Of a stretch of 64,000 bases of DNA, positions 44,490-52,339 are shown piece by piece. Source of the stretch: Ruminococcus sp. (GTDB lineage Bacteria; Bacillota; Clostridia; Oscillospirales; Acutalibacteraceae); assembly GCA_017404665.1 (NCBI GenBank), contig JAFRBX010000015.1, positions 1 to 64,000 on the forward strand, in the 5' to 3' direction. The position numbers and the translations under genes were made by a program. The notes under the pieces were generated by a model. The model saw nothing but the letters and a program-made list of their open reading frames with translations, had not been told where the DNA came from and made no database searches. Position 1 is the stretch's first letter; each line of letters opens with the position of its first letter.

Positions 44490-44503
44490 AAATACCTTTG
44501 TCA

Positions 44504-44535
44504 AACAGCTGTCTGCGGACGGCTGTTTTCTTTTG
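44504..44535 (+). terminator. Intrinsic terminator
   Basis: AACAGCTGTC (44504-44513) pairs with GACGGCTGTT (44518-44527, one G-T pair) around a TGCG loop, followed by a T-rich tail. Confidence 0.8.
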
Positions 44536-44659
44536 TGAACTTGCACACAAAAGGGGTATCCCGTTTAGCGGTATTAAAAAAAAGATATTCTGCTCTTTAT
44601 TTATGCTGTTTGCTGTGATACAATGAAAATGTATCAATATGTTTTCAGGAGTTGATGAT

Positions 44660-47050
44660 ATGAAAAGACTATTGACTGCTATTCTGGCTTTGCTGATCGC
44701 GGTGACAATGGTATGCGGCGGGCTGACGCTTTCCGCCTGCGCTGCAGGCAACACGATCACCTACACATGGCAGGGTACACACGCCTATGACGCGGGCTTC
44801 GCGCAGGGTACCATCACGGTAAGCGTCGACGGCAGCTCCGGCGGTACCTACTATTTGTACTGGGCGGATGACAGCGCGGCGCTGAGCGGCTTTTTGCCGA
44901 TCTGCAAGCTGACGGTCGCGAACTCCGGCTCGGCGAGCTTTGTGATGCCTGAGAATACTGCGATTCCGGCAAAAGCGACGCGCGTGGTCGGCTTCAAGAG
45001 CACCAATGAGCCGACGAATCTCAGTGTGTCAGCTGCCGCTCTGAATTATAAGCTCCCCACCGATAAGGCAACCTACAAGACTGATACAGATTTGCTGTAC
45101 AGCTTTGCGTCCTACTCGGATACGCATATCACCTCCGGCGAGAGCGGCGCACAGGGTCAGAAGTACCCGTATGACGAGGAACATCTCGCCGACGCGTTTC
45201 GTACTGCCGCGGCGCGCGGCGTCGACTTCATCGTCACTACCGGCGACCATGTCACCAACCATCGCAACGATGAAAAGGGCAGGGGCAATCCGCATTATCC
45301 CGAGGAGTGGAACACCTATCTGAAAATTCTCGCCGAGAGCGATTACGTTAACCCGATCTATGAGGCGATCGGCAACCATGAGCTGTGGAACTATGAGGAT
45401 GAAGGAGATAAAACTCCCAAGGACTGGAAAACCGGATCCGATTACTTCTGTGCGATGACCGGTCTGGATTCCACCGCGGCGACCATGACCTCCGGCAAGG
45501 CATATTATGAGATTACCGAGCCCAAGACCGGCGACCACTTCCTCTTTATGGCGCTGGAGGGCGGCTTCTATACCGATGCGAATAATGAATTCTCCGACGA
45601 CCAGCTCGCATGGCTGGAGGGAAAGCTGACCGCCTATGAGAACGACGGCAAGAACGTCTTTATCATGGAGCACGCGAACTTCAACAAGTGGGGCGCGGGT
45701 GATCAGCTCGACAACCCAATCTATGATATTCCGCTGAAGGACAGCTGTTCTGCTACCGTTTCGCTGAAGACGATTTTGCAGAACCACAAGAACGCTGTTC
45801 TAATCTGCGGCCATACGCACTTCCAATTCGATCTGAACCTTAATTACAGCAACAATAATAAGACTTCGGCGACCATCATCCACAACTCATCCGTTGGAGC
45901 GATCCGCAATATCACGGGCGGCACGACCCGCGTGAACGATACCTCCCGCGAGGGCACAGAGGGCTATATCGTCGAGGTTTATAAGGATGCTACCATCTTC
46001 ATGGGTACCAACCTGTATACCAATAAGGTGATGCCCTGTGCGACCTATATCGTACCGCAAAGAACATCCTTGCTTGCAGAGCCGACCGATCCTCCCGCCC
46101 CGACGCAGGCTCCCACGCAGGCGCCTACGCAAGCACCGACGCAGGCTCCCACACAGGCTCCCACTCAAGCGCCGACTCAAGCACCGACTCAAGCACCGAC
46201 TCAAGCACCGACTGTGGCTCCTACAGATCCTCCGGAAGAGATCGTATACGGCGACGCGGATGACGACGGTGATGTTACTATCCTCGACGCAACATATATC
46301 CAGCGCTATGAAGCGAACATCACACTGCCCTCGCCGCTGAATGAGCGCAATGCGGACGTCGACGGCGACGAGGAAGTGACGATCATTGACGCGACGCTGG
46401 TCCAGCGCCGACTTGTCGGAATTATTCAACACTTCCCAGCCGAAGAAGCGACGGTCGCGACCGGAAAAGACTTTGATGCTGCAGCAGTCGGCGTAGACTG
46501 CGATATCGCGGTGGTTGGCGCTGAGGTCGAGCTCGAGCCCGCCGCTGCCGACCTCAACGTATTGCGCACACAGGCGAAGACCGCGCTGGATAAGTATTGG
46601 CTGCTCTCGTCCTATGATCAGTATCAGGCGTTGAAAAAAGCATATAAGACTAACGCGGATTACGACGTGCTCAACGCCGCATATACCGCCTTCAACGGCG
46701 CTGTGAGCAGCTTCTATCCCGGCGACACGGTGGATATTTACTTCTCCAATAATGTAGGCTGGTCAAACGTTTACGCATATTGTACCGCCGGACACGGTAA
46801 GGAGAAGAACGCTTCGTGGCCCGGTGTGAAGATGACTTATGTGACCACCAACTCCTACGGCGAGAAAATCTATAAATATTCCGTACCGACCTCAAAGTAT
46901 ATCTTTGTGATCTTCAACAACGGCGCTTCTACCGCTTCACAGACCGTCGATCTGCCGCTTCCGGCAATCAAAAATCAGGGCTATTACTATGATTCCAAGC
47001 TCGGCACGGACAGCGGCAAATACAGATGTTCCTATTATAAATACTCATAA
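44660..47050 (+). CDS. Dockerin- and CBM26-bearing metallophosphoesterase
   Basis: 796 residues. Order: signal peptide with a possible lipobox (LSAC, Cys27), an N-terminal beta domain (about 30-150), a calcineurin-like phosphoesterase (SDTH near 152, TGDH near 193, GNHE near 237, MEHANF and GHTH near 384), a PTQA linker (about 479-522), a type I dockerin (about 530-590; DADDDGDVTILD, DVDGDEEVTIID), a helical spacer (about 600-680) and a C-terminal CBM26 (about 689-767; NNVGWSNVYAYC, NASWPGVKMTYV). It should act on phosphate esters at starch surfaces within a cohesin complex. ATG 44660 follows AGGAG by 8 bases. Confidence 0.88.
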   Translation: MKRLLTAILALLIAVTMVCGGLTLSACAAGNTITYTWQGTHAYDAGFAQGTITVSVDGSSGGTYYLYWADDSAALSGFLPICKLTVANSGSASFVMPENTAIPAKATRVVGFKSTNEPTNLSVSAAALNYKLPTDKATYKTDTDLLYSFASYSDTHITSGESGAQGQKYPYDEEHLADAFRTAAARGVDFIVTTGDHVTNHRNDEKGRGNPHYPEEWNTYLKILAESDYVNPIYEAIGNHELWNYEDEGDKTPKDWKTGSDYFCAMTGLDSTAATMTSGKAYYEITEPKTGDHFLFMALEGGFYTDANNEFSDDQLAWLEGKLTAYENDGKNVFIMEHANFNKWGAGDQLDNPIYDIPLKDSCSATVSLKTILQNHKNAVLICGHTHFQFDLNLNYSNNNKTSATIIHNSSVGAIRNITGGTTRVNDTSREGTEGYIVEVYKDATIFMGTNLYTNKVMPCATYIVPQRTSLLAEPTDPPAPTQAPTQAPTQAPTQAPTQAPTQAPTQAPTQAPTQAPTVAPTDPPEEIVYGDADDDGDVTILDATYIQRYEANITLPSPLNERNADVDGDEEVTIIDATLVQRRLVGIIQHFPAEEATVATGKDFDAAAVGVDCDIAVVGAEVELEPAAADLNVLRTQAKTALDKYWLLSSYDQYQALKKAYKTNADYDVLNAAYTAFNGAVSSFYPGDTVDIYFSNNVGWSNVYAYCTAGHGKEKNASWPGVKMTYVTTNSYGEKIYKYSVPTSKYIFVIFNNGASTASQTVDLPLPAIKNQGYYYDSKLGTDSGKYRCSYYKYS
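46096..46224 (+). repeat. Tandem 12-base repeats coding a PTQA linker
   Basis: Nine PTQA units and one PTVA are encoded by 12-base repeats. Early units vary in codon choice, while the last three (46176-46212) are nearly identical (CCGACTCAAGCA). This suggests recent expansion and possible length variation between strains. Confidence 0.85.
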
Positions 47051-47058
47051 AAGGATAA

Positions 47059-47094
47059 GGCTCCCTCTGCATCACGCAAAGGGAGCCGTTTTAT
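47059..47094 (+). terminator. Intrinsic terminator
   Basis: GGCTCCCT (47059-47066) pairs with AGGGAGCC (47080-47087), followed by GTTTTAT. It lies past the phosphoesterase stop and before a convergent gene. Confidence 0.75.
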
Positions 47095-47137
47095 CAATTT
47101 CAGCATTATTCAATATTCTCTATTCTTTATTCTTTCC

Positions 47138-47698
47138 TCATGCCCACGGGTCGTCCTTGACGGGGGTACGGACGCCGACCATGATCATCTGCTCGCTGAG
47201 GTACCATTTACCCTCGCTGGGCTTCAGGCGAAGCTTGATCTGACGCGGAGAATCAGCGCCTCCGGAATTCAGATGCAGAGTCGCCCAGCCTTCGTTCTGG
47301 AACGAATAGGGGTTGGAGAAGATTGTTACGGAAAAGGGTCGGGACGGAGTGTAATTGTTTTGCGGCGTCGCGCCGGCAAAATAGGAAAACGGAATGTGCC
47401 TGCCGTCGCGGAAACGGTCGTTGAGAAAGCTGATCTCAAACGGAGACAGCGGCGCGGGACCTTTGAGAAGGTTCAGCATTTCCTTACCGATCTCGGGAGC
47501 CGCGGCGTAGGCGCACAGTGCGCATACCGTCAGCGCGGCGGTTTTATACGGCGTGTCAAGGCTCGCCTCAGGGAGTGCTTTCATTTCCTTCGCGCTCTCG
47601 GGAAGGGCGTTGAAGGTAAAGGTGAAGCTGCCTTCTGCGGGTTTGGAAGCGGCTGTGGGAACCGCGGCAGGTCGGTTCAGATTGTCAAAAACACTCAT
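47138..47698 (-). CDS. DUF6935-type hypothetical protein
   Basis: 186 residues from ATG 47698, 7 bases after AAGGAGG. After a Pro/Ala-rich start, the body shows ALPEASLDTPYKTAALTVCALC, LLKGPAPLSPFEISFLNDRF, SYFAGATPQNNYTPSRPFSV and a final VGVRTPVKDDPWA. This matches, from memory, a widespread clostridial family annotated DUF6935, with a ligand-free beta-rich C-terminus of unknown role. It is cytosolic, with no signal peptide. Confidence 0.75.
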   Translation of the reverse strand: MSVFDNLNRPAAVPTAASKPAEGSFTFTFNALPESAKEMKALPEASLDTPYKTAALTVCALCAYAAAPEIGKEMLNLLKGPAPLSPFEISFLNDRFRDGRHIPFSYFAGATPQNNYTPSRPFSVTIFSNPYSFQNEGWATLHLNSGGADSPRQIKLRLKPSEGKWYLSEQMIMVGVRTPVKDDPWA

Positions 47699-47755
47699 GG
47701 TCAAACCTCCTTTTTCTTCATCATATCATCTGTCGGTGTGTTTGTAAATAAATAT

Positions 47756-47784
47756 TTGCAAGTTGCGGATAATTATAGTATGAT
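47756..47784 (+). promoter_or_regulatory. Promoter giving an apparently leaderless mRNA
   Basis: TTGCAA (47756-47761) and TATGAT (47779-47784) are 17 bases apart. Only six bases lie between the -10 and the ATG at 47791, so transcription should start at or next to the A of the start codon. No Shine-Dalgarno site is seen. Confidence 0.75.
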
Positions 47785-47790
47785 AAGCCT

Positions 47791-48402
47791 ATGAAGATTG
47801 AGTATATCGTTTTGGCTGAAGGCTTAAAATTGAATGATTTAGCGGGTTATTTAAAGCTCCTGCCTGCCTATCGGCAGGAGAAGATCGCGCGTTATCGCTT
47901 TGAAAACGACAAGCTGCTGTCGCTGGCGGCGGGGCTGCTGATCCGCCGCGCGATAGGGGAGAGCCCTATCTGTTTTGGCGACCACGGCAAGCCGTACGCG
48001 GAAAATGGCTTGTATTTCTCGGTATCCCACAGCGGCAGGGTGGCGGCGATCGCGGTAGACGACGCGGATATCGGCTTGGATGTTGAGCAGCTCCCCGATG
48101 CAAGCAGATTGAAGATTGCCGATCGCTTCTATCATCCGAATGAACGCGCATATGTGATGGCGGCGGGGGATCGCCGCCGTGCATTCTGCGAGATATGGAC
48201 GCGCAAGGAGGCTTATCTCAAAATGACGGGGGATGGGATATCCACTGACCTGACCGCCTTTGATACGATCGGTGCTCCACTGAAATATCGGCTGTATACT
48301 GCCGTGGTCGATAGATATTGCCTATCGGTTTGTTCGAACAAAACGCTTTCGAATAAAGCTATTTATATTTCCGAATTAGAATTAAATGATTTGCTGAAAT
48401 AA
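47791..48402 (+). CDS. Sfp-type 4'-phosphopantetheinyl transferase
   Basis: 203 residues with the family motifs: GKPYAENGLYFSVSHSGRVAAIAV near 67-90, IGLDVEQ near 94-100 (magnesium-binding Asp/Glu) and FCEIWTRKEAYLKMTGDG near 132-149. It moves the phosphopantetheine arm of CoA to carrier proteins. No carrier-protein, PKS or NRPS gene is nearby, so it may serve fatty-acid or distant clusters. It appears to be translated from a leaderless message. Confidence 0.9.
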   Translation: MKIEYIVLAEGLKLNDLAGYLKLLPAYRQEKIARYRFENDKLLSLAAGLLIRRAIGESPICFGDHGKPYAENGLYFSVSHSGRVAAIAVDDADIGLDVEQLPDASRLKIADRFYHPNERAYVMAAGDRRRAFCEIWTRKEAYLKMTGDGISTDLTAFDTIGAPLKYRLYTAVVDRYCLSVCSNKTLSNKAIYISELELNDLLK

Positions 48403-48436
48403 AAAGCTGCCGTGATCGATCACAGCAGCTCTTTTC
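48401..48436. terminator. Bidirectional terminator
   Basis: AAAAAGCTGC...GCAGCTCTTTT: an AGCTGC/GCAGCT stem, one mismatch, then a GTGAT/ATCAC stem, flanked by A-run and T-run. It serves the convergent phosphopantetheinyl transferase and acetyltransferase genes. Confidence 0.85.
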
Positions 48437-48884
48437 ATCTGTGGATATATAATCTTGTCATTTCTTCCTCGCCGTCGCCCTGCGCCATGCAGTAGAACTC
48501 CCAGCCATAGCGCTCATAAAAGCCCGTGTGGTCGGTGACGAGATACAGCGTATCGATCCCGAAACGCTTCATATCCTCGCACACGAAGTTCAGCAGAGCG
48601 CCGGCGATACCTTGCTTGCGGTATTCTTCTTCCACATAAACGGCGCATACGTTGGGCGAAAGATCCTTGCGGTCGTGAAAGTCGTTTTCGATCACGCCTA
48701 AGCCTCCGATGATCCTGTTGCCGTCGACGGCGACATACCATGAGGGAATGCCGCTTTTGTTCGCAAGGCACTCGTCCATGCTTTCGAGATAGGCTTCGAG
48801 CGGGATGCCCCACTTTTCATGGAACCAATTCGCCATTTTGTCTTTCCGTTCAGGTCTGTCGATCAGTCTGATGATGGAATACAT
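48435..48884 (-). CDS. GNAT-family N-acetyltransferase
   Basis: 149 residues from ATG 48884, 9 bases after AAGGA; an ATG at 48893 is too close to the ribosome site. The acetyl-CoA motif is VCAVYVEEEYRKQGIAGALLNFV near 79-101, then LYLVTDHTGFYERYGWEF. The N-terminal half (WGIPLEAYLESMDECL, IPSWYVAV) matches a family of small clostridial acetyltransferases of unknown substrate. It overlaps the end of the transporter gene region by position and is probably co-transcribed. Confidence 0.88.
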   Translation of the reverse strand: MYSIIRLIDRPERKDKMANWFHEKWGIPLEAYLESMDECLANKSGIPSWYVAVDGNRIIGGLGVIENDFHDRKDLSPNVCAVYVEEEYRKQGIAGALLNFVCEDMKRFGIDTLYLVTDHTGFYERYGWEFYCMAQGDGEEEMTRLYIHR

Positions 48885-48889
48885 ATGAT

Positions 48890-50146
48890 TCATTCCTTTT
48901 CTTGTATCGTTTTCTTTTCCGCCAGTGCGGAGATGATGCGGCGGTTCTTGACGCGCTTGACGGTAAAGGTAATGTCGTTATAGTGCACCCGCTGTCCCCG
49001 GATAGGGATATCGCCGTGCTGTTCGACGATGAAGCCGCCCACAGAGTTGCTCTCGATATCGTCGTCGGGCTTCATTTCAAAAAGCTCGAACATCTCGGAG
49101 AGATCCATATCTCCCGAGACCAAGTAGCGGTTCTCTCCCATTTGCGTGCAGGTGTGCTCGATATCCTCGTCTTCGTCCCAGATATCGCCGACGATCTCTT
49201 CGAGCAGGTCTTCCATTGTGACGATGCCTAAAAAGCCGCCGTATTCATCGGTGACGATGGCAATATGTAGACGGTTGGCGCGGAAGTCGCTGAGTATCGC
49301 GGAGAGCTTTTGATTTTTGTAGATGAAGTGCGCCGGGATGATCAGGTCGCGGATGTTCGCTTCACCGTCGATGACCTTTTCGAGATAATCGCGGGTGTGC
49401 AGGATACCGATGATATTGTCGATCTCGCCCTCATACACAGGGATGCGTGAGTAGCGCTCGCGAATGATCAGGTCATGGATCTCCTCTTTACTGTCATCGA
49501 TATCGATCAAGGTTACATCGACACGCGGTGTCAGGATCTCCTGCGCGGTCTTTTCGTCGAATTCCAGCGCGGATTGTACCAGCTCGCTTTCCTGTTCCTC
49601 AAGGATACCTTCCTCCTCGATACTTTCGATGATGTATTTGAGCTCGTCCTCCGTGACGGAGGGGGAGTTCTTTTTGATGTGTCCTATCTTCATCACCAGC
49701 GACTTGATACCCGTGAACAGAAGCACCAGCGGGGTGAGGATGTAGGTAAAGATTTTTAGGATCAGTCCGGTGTGAAGGACGATGCTGTCGCTCTTTTCCT
49801 TGCCGATGCATTTCGGGATAACCTCGCCGAAGGTCAGCACCAGCAGCGTCGTGCCGCCGGTTGCGATTGCCGCACCGTAGTTTTCGAACAGATCGAGGCA
49901 CAGGATGGTCGCCAGCGACGAGCAGCCGAGATTGACGATGTTGTTGCCGATCAGGATAGCGGTCAGCGCCTTGTCGAAGTTGTCGCACACCCATAAAGCG
50001 TGCTTTGCCCGACGGCTGCCGCTGTCGATCAGCGATCGCAGGCGGATGGTGTTGGCAAAGGAGAATGCGGTTTCCACACACGAGAAGAAGCTCGATAATA
50101 ATATCAATACAGCGATTACGACGCTGTATACTGCGTTTGTACTCAT
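48890..50146 (-). CDS. CNNM/CorC-family transporter (hemolysin-like)
   Basis: 418 residues. A CNNM/DUF21 membrane domain (about 1-175, three to four helices, with [18 protein letters not shown]) is followed by two CBS domains (about 205-330; [31 protein letters not shown]) and a CorC/HlyC C-terminal domain (about 345-410; [26 protein letters not shown]). The family exports or senses magnesium or cobalt. TGA overlaps the next gene start region by a few bases. Confidence 0.92.
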   Translation of the reverse strand: MSTNAVYSVVIAVLILLSSFFSCVETAFSFANTIRLRSLIDSGSRRAKHALWVCDNFDKALTAILIGNNIVNLGCSSLATILCLDLFENYGAAIATGGTTLLVLTFGEVIPKCIGKEKSDSIVLHTGLILKIFTYILTPLVLLFTGIKSLVMKIGHIKKNSPSVTEDELKYIIESIEEEGILEEQESELVQSALEFDEKTAQEILTPRVDVTLIDIDDSKEEIHDLIIRERYSRIPVYEGEIDNIIGILHTRDYLEKVIDGEANIRDLIIPAHFIYKNQKLSAILSDFRANRLHIAIVTDEYGGFLGIVTMEDLLEEIVGDIWDEDEDIEHTCTQMGENRYLVSGDMDLSEMFELFEMKPDDDIESNSVGGFIVEQHGDIPIRGQRVHYNDITFTVKRVKNRRIISALAEKKTIQEKE

Positions 50147-50262
50147 TGTTCCTCCGGTGATTTGCCTACCTTCCCCTCGAGGGGAAAGCTTTGTTTATAC
50201 ATTAAGCATACACTACTCTCATATAATTAATATGACAATTTAGAAATATAATTATTTTTCTC

Positions 50263-50291
50263 TTGAAGAATTCGACAGATGATGGTATACT
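50263..50291 (+). promoter_or_regulatory. Promoter of the ClpP-like protease gene
   Basis: TTGAAG (50263-50268) and TATACT (50286-50291) are 17 bases apart, about 75 bases before the start. A 16-base perfect palindrome (TTCCCCTC and its complement, 50171-50186) lies farther upstream, past the divergent transporter gene start. Confidence 0.75.
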
Positions 50292-50367
50292 GTATCTTGG
50301 TAACATTTTGAACAGCGGATACATGATTTAGTTTTCAAAGCGCATAATAGGCACTGAGGTGTCATAT

Positions 50368-51075
50368 ATGTGGAACGAAAACGAGATTCCGGCAGAACCT
50401 GAAAACAGCGATAACAAGGACAGCAAGCCGCGCGACAGCGTCACCGCGATGGGCAGTGTCATCACGCATCGGGGCGGCAGCATCATCTACTGCTTGACGG
50501 TGATCGGTCAGATCGAAGGGCATTTTATCCTACCTCCGTCCAACAAGACGACGAAGTATGAGCATGTGATTCCCTCTTTGCTTGCCATTGACGAAGACGA
50601 GGATATCGACGGACTGCTGGTGCTGCTCAATACCTCGGGCGGCGATGTGGAGGCGGGCTTAGCGATCGCTGAGATGATCGCGGGTATGAAGAAGCCCTCG
50701 GTTTCACTGGTGCTCGGCGGCGGTCACAGTATCGGTATTCCGCTGGCGGTCGCGTGCGATAAAAGCTTCATTGTCAGTACCGCCTCGATGACGGTGCATC
50801 CCGTGCGCACCACGGGGCTGACGGTCGGCGCGCCGCAGACCTATCGCTATTTTCAGAGGATGCAGGACCGCATTATGCGTTTTACGGTCGAGAACTCGCA
50901 TATATCTGAGGAAAAGTATCGTGAACTGGTGCTCAACACCGGCGAGCTGGCGACGGATATCGGTACCGTGCTCGAAGGGAAAGAGGCGGTTGACTGCGGA
51001 CTGATCGACGCGGTAGGAACATTATCAGACGCGACAGACGCATTATATGAGATGATACAAAAAGATAACAGATAA
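50368..51075 (+). CDS. tepA: ClpP-like serine protease, TepA type
   Basis: 235 residues from ATG 50368, 8 bases after GAGG. It has the ClpP/crotonase fold: LLVLLNTSGGDVEAGLAIAEMI near 80-101, catalytic Ser in GGGHSIGIPLA near 118-128 and His in MTVHPVR near 141-147. The acidic N-terminus and VTAMGSV/ITHRGG start match B. subtilis TepA (translocation-enhancing protein) rather than ClpP. It sits beside uppP and ftsK. Symbol by similarity only. Confidence 0.85.
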   Translation: MWNENEIPAEPENSDNKDSKPRDSVTAMGSVITHRGGSIIYCLTVIGQIEGHFILPPSNKTTKYEHVIPSLLAIDEDEDIDGLLVLLNTSGGDVEAGLAIAEMIAGMKKPSVSLVLGGGHSIGIPLAVACDKSFIVSTASMTVHPVRTTGLTVGAPQTYRYFQRMQDRIMRFTVENSHISEEKYRELVLNTGELATDIGTVLEGKEAVDCGLIDAVGTLSDATDALYEMIQKDNR

Positions 51076-51187
51076 TAGATAACAGATAACAGTGGAGGGA
51101 AACGCTTCGCGTTTTGTATTCCTATTTTAATTGCCCGAGCAAAGCGAGAAACAATCACTGTTCTCTATTCTCTGTTCTCTGTTCTCT
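51063..51187. repeat. Paired heptamer arrays in inverted orientation
   Basis: Four tandem heptamers AGATAA(C/T) at 51063-51090 run over the tepA stop. Four heptamers (G/A)TTCTCT at 51160-51187 follow, which are AGAGAA(C/T) on the other strand. In each array one unit ends in T instead of C. The two arms differ by T versus G at one position per unit. A small palindrome (AACGC-TTC-GCGTT) lies between. Confidence 0.7.
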
Positions 51188-51204
51188 GAAAAAAGGAGTT
51201 ACAT

Positions 51205-52146
51205 ATGACAATCATAGAAGCAATCATTCAGGGAGCGGTACAGGGACTTACCGAGTTCCTGCCCGTATCCAGCAGCGGACACCTGACGATCACCCAGCAT
51301 ATTATGGGAATCGATCTGGAGGGCGGCAATCTTTTCTTCAACGTCATGCTTCATATCGGTACATTGATAGCGGTTGTCGCCTTTTATCATAAGTTGATCT
51401 GGCGGCTGATCAAGGCATTTTTCTCCATGATAGGCGATATCTTCACCGGTAAGTTCAGGTGGAAAGAATTGTCGGATGATAAGCGGATGGTCATCATGGT
51501 GATCATCGGTCTGCTGCCGCTCGTGCTGCTGTTTGCTCCCGTTCCGGGGACCGGTATGAAGGTCAAGGATTTTGTAGAGAGCTTTAATACCGAAAAGTAT
51601 TTTATTGTGGTCGGTATCTGTCTGCTGCTGACAAGCGTGCTTCTGTTCATCGGCAACAGGTGCTCCAAAAGCGTCAAGCCTATGAAGCACTTGAAGGGCG
51701 GTGAAGGGGGCAGAACCTCCATGAACGTGCTCGACGCGATCGTAATCGGCATCACCCAATGCTTTGCGACCCTGCCCGGGCTTTCCCGCTCCGGCTCCAC
51801 TTTGGCGGCAGGTCAGATGCGCGGACTGAACAAGCAGACGGCGCTCGACTATACGTTCATCCTCGGTACGCCCGCAATTATCGCGGCGGCGCTGCTCGAG
51901 GGCAAGGATGCGCTGGAGGGCGGTTTGGATCCCGTCAAAGCCGATCTCGTTCCGATCCTCATCGGCATGCTGGTCGCCGCTGTGGTCGGCTATCTGGCGA
52001 TCGCCTTGTTCAAGTGGCTCTTAAAAACCGATAAGATGATCATCTTTATCATTTATACTGCCGTCGTCGGCACCGCTGTCATCGTTATCAGCGTGATGGA
52101 AATGCAAAGCGGCGTGAATCTGTTCAGCGGAGCACCGCTGGTGTGA
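51205..52146 (+). CDS. uppP: Undecaprenyl-diphosphatase UppP/BacA
   Basis: 313 residues with about eight membrane helices. Signature sequences are QGLTEFLPVSSSGHL near 13-27 and FATLPGLSRSGSTLAAG near 188-204, which hold the active-site Glu, Ser, Arg and His. It recycles undecaprenyl pyrophosphate for wall synthesis and gives some bacitracin tolerance. A loop of about 40 residues after helix four (ISVKPMKHLKGGEGGRT region) is slightly longer than usual. ATG follows AAAAAAGGAG. Confidence 0.94.
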   Translation: MTIIEAIIQGAVQGLTEFLPVSSSGHLTITQHIMGIDLEGGNLFFNVMLHIGTLIAVVAFYHKLIWRLIKAFFSMIGDIFTGKFRWKELSDDKRMVIMVIIGLLPLVLLFAPVPGTGMKVKDFVESFNTEKYFIVVGICLLLTSVLLFIGNRCSKSVKPMKHLKGGEGGRTSMNVLDAIVIGITQCFATLPGLSRSGSTLAAGQMRGLNKQTALDYTFILGTPAIIAAALLEGKDALEGGLDPVKADLVPILIGMLVAAVVGYLAIALFKWLLKTDKMIIFIIYTAVVGTAVIVISVMEMQSGVNLFSGAPLV

Positions 52147-52148
52147 TT

Positions 52149-52298
52149 TAGGCTCCCTTTTCTAAGGGAGCTGTCGCGAGACGCTCGTGTCGCGCGACTG
52201 AGGGTTGAGACTTTTATTCCTGATTCTTTTCAACTACTATCTTATCGTTCGTATCAACCCTTCGCCCTGTCGGGCACCTCCCTTAGAAAAGGAAGGCT
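52149..52298. repeat. MITE-like palindromic intergenic element
   Basis: About 150 bases with inverted ends: GGCTCCCTTTTCTAAGGGAG (from 52151) matches the reverse complement of CTCCCTTAGAAAAGGAAGGC (to about 52296), with one or two differences. Inside, GAGGGTTGA near 52200 is mirrored by TCAACCC near 52256, and a GC-rich hairpin (TCGCGAGACGCTCGTGTCGCGCGA) follows the left end. No coding frame. It lies between uppP and ftsK and may form a long hairpin in the mRNA. Confidence 0.7.
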
Positions 52299-52339
52299 TT
52301 ACAAAAACCAGAATTCAAGGAAAATGAAGGAGTGATATT

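Noticed and set aside
46096..46224. Possible CRISPR array in the tandem repeats
   Set aside because: The repeats are 12 bases long without spacers and lie in frame within a protein linker.
51063..51187. Possible CRISPR array in the heptamer arrays
   Set aside because: Units are seven bases long, directly adjacent and without spacers.
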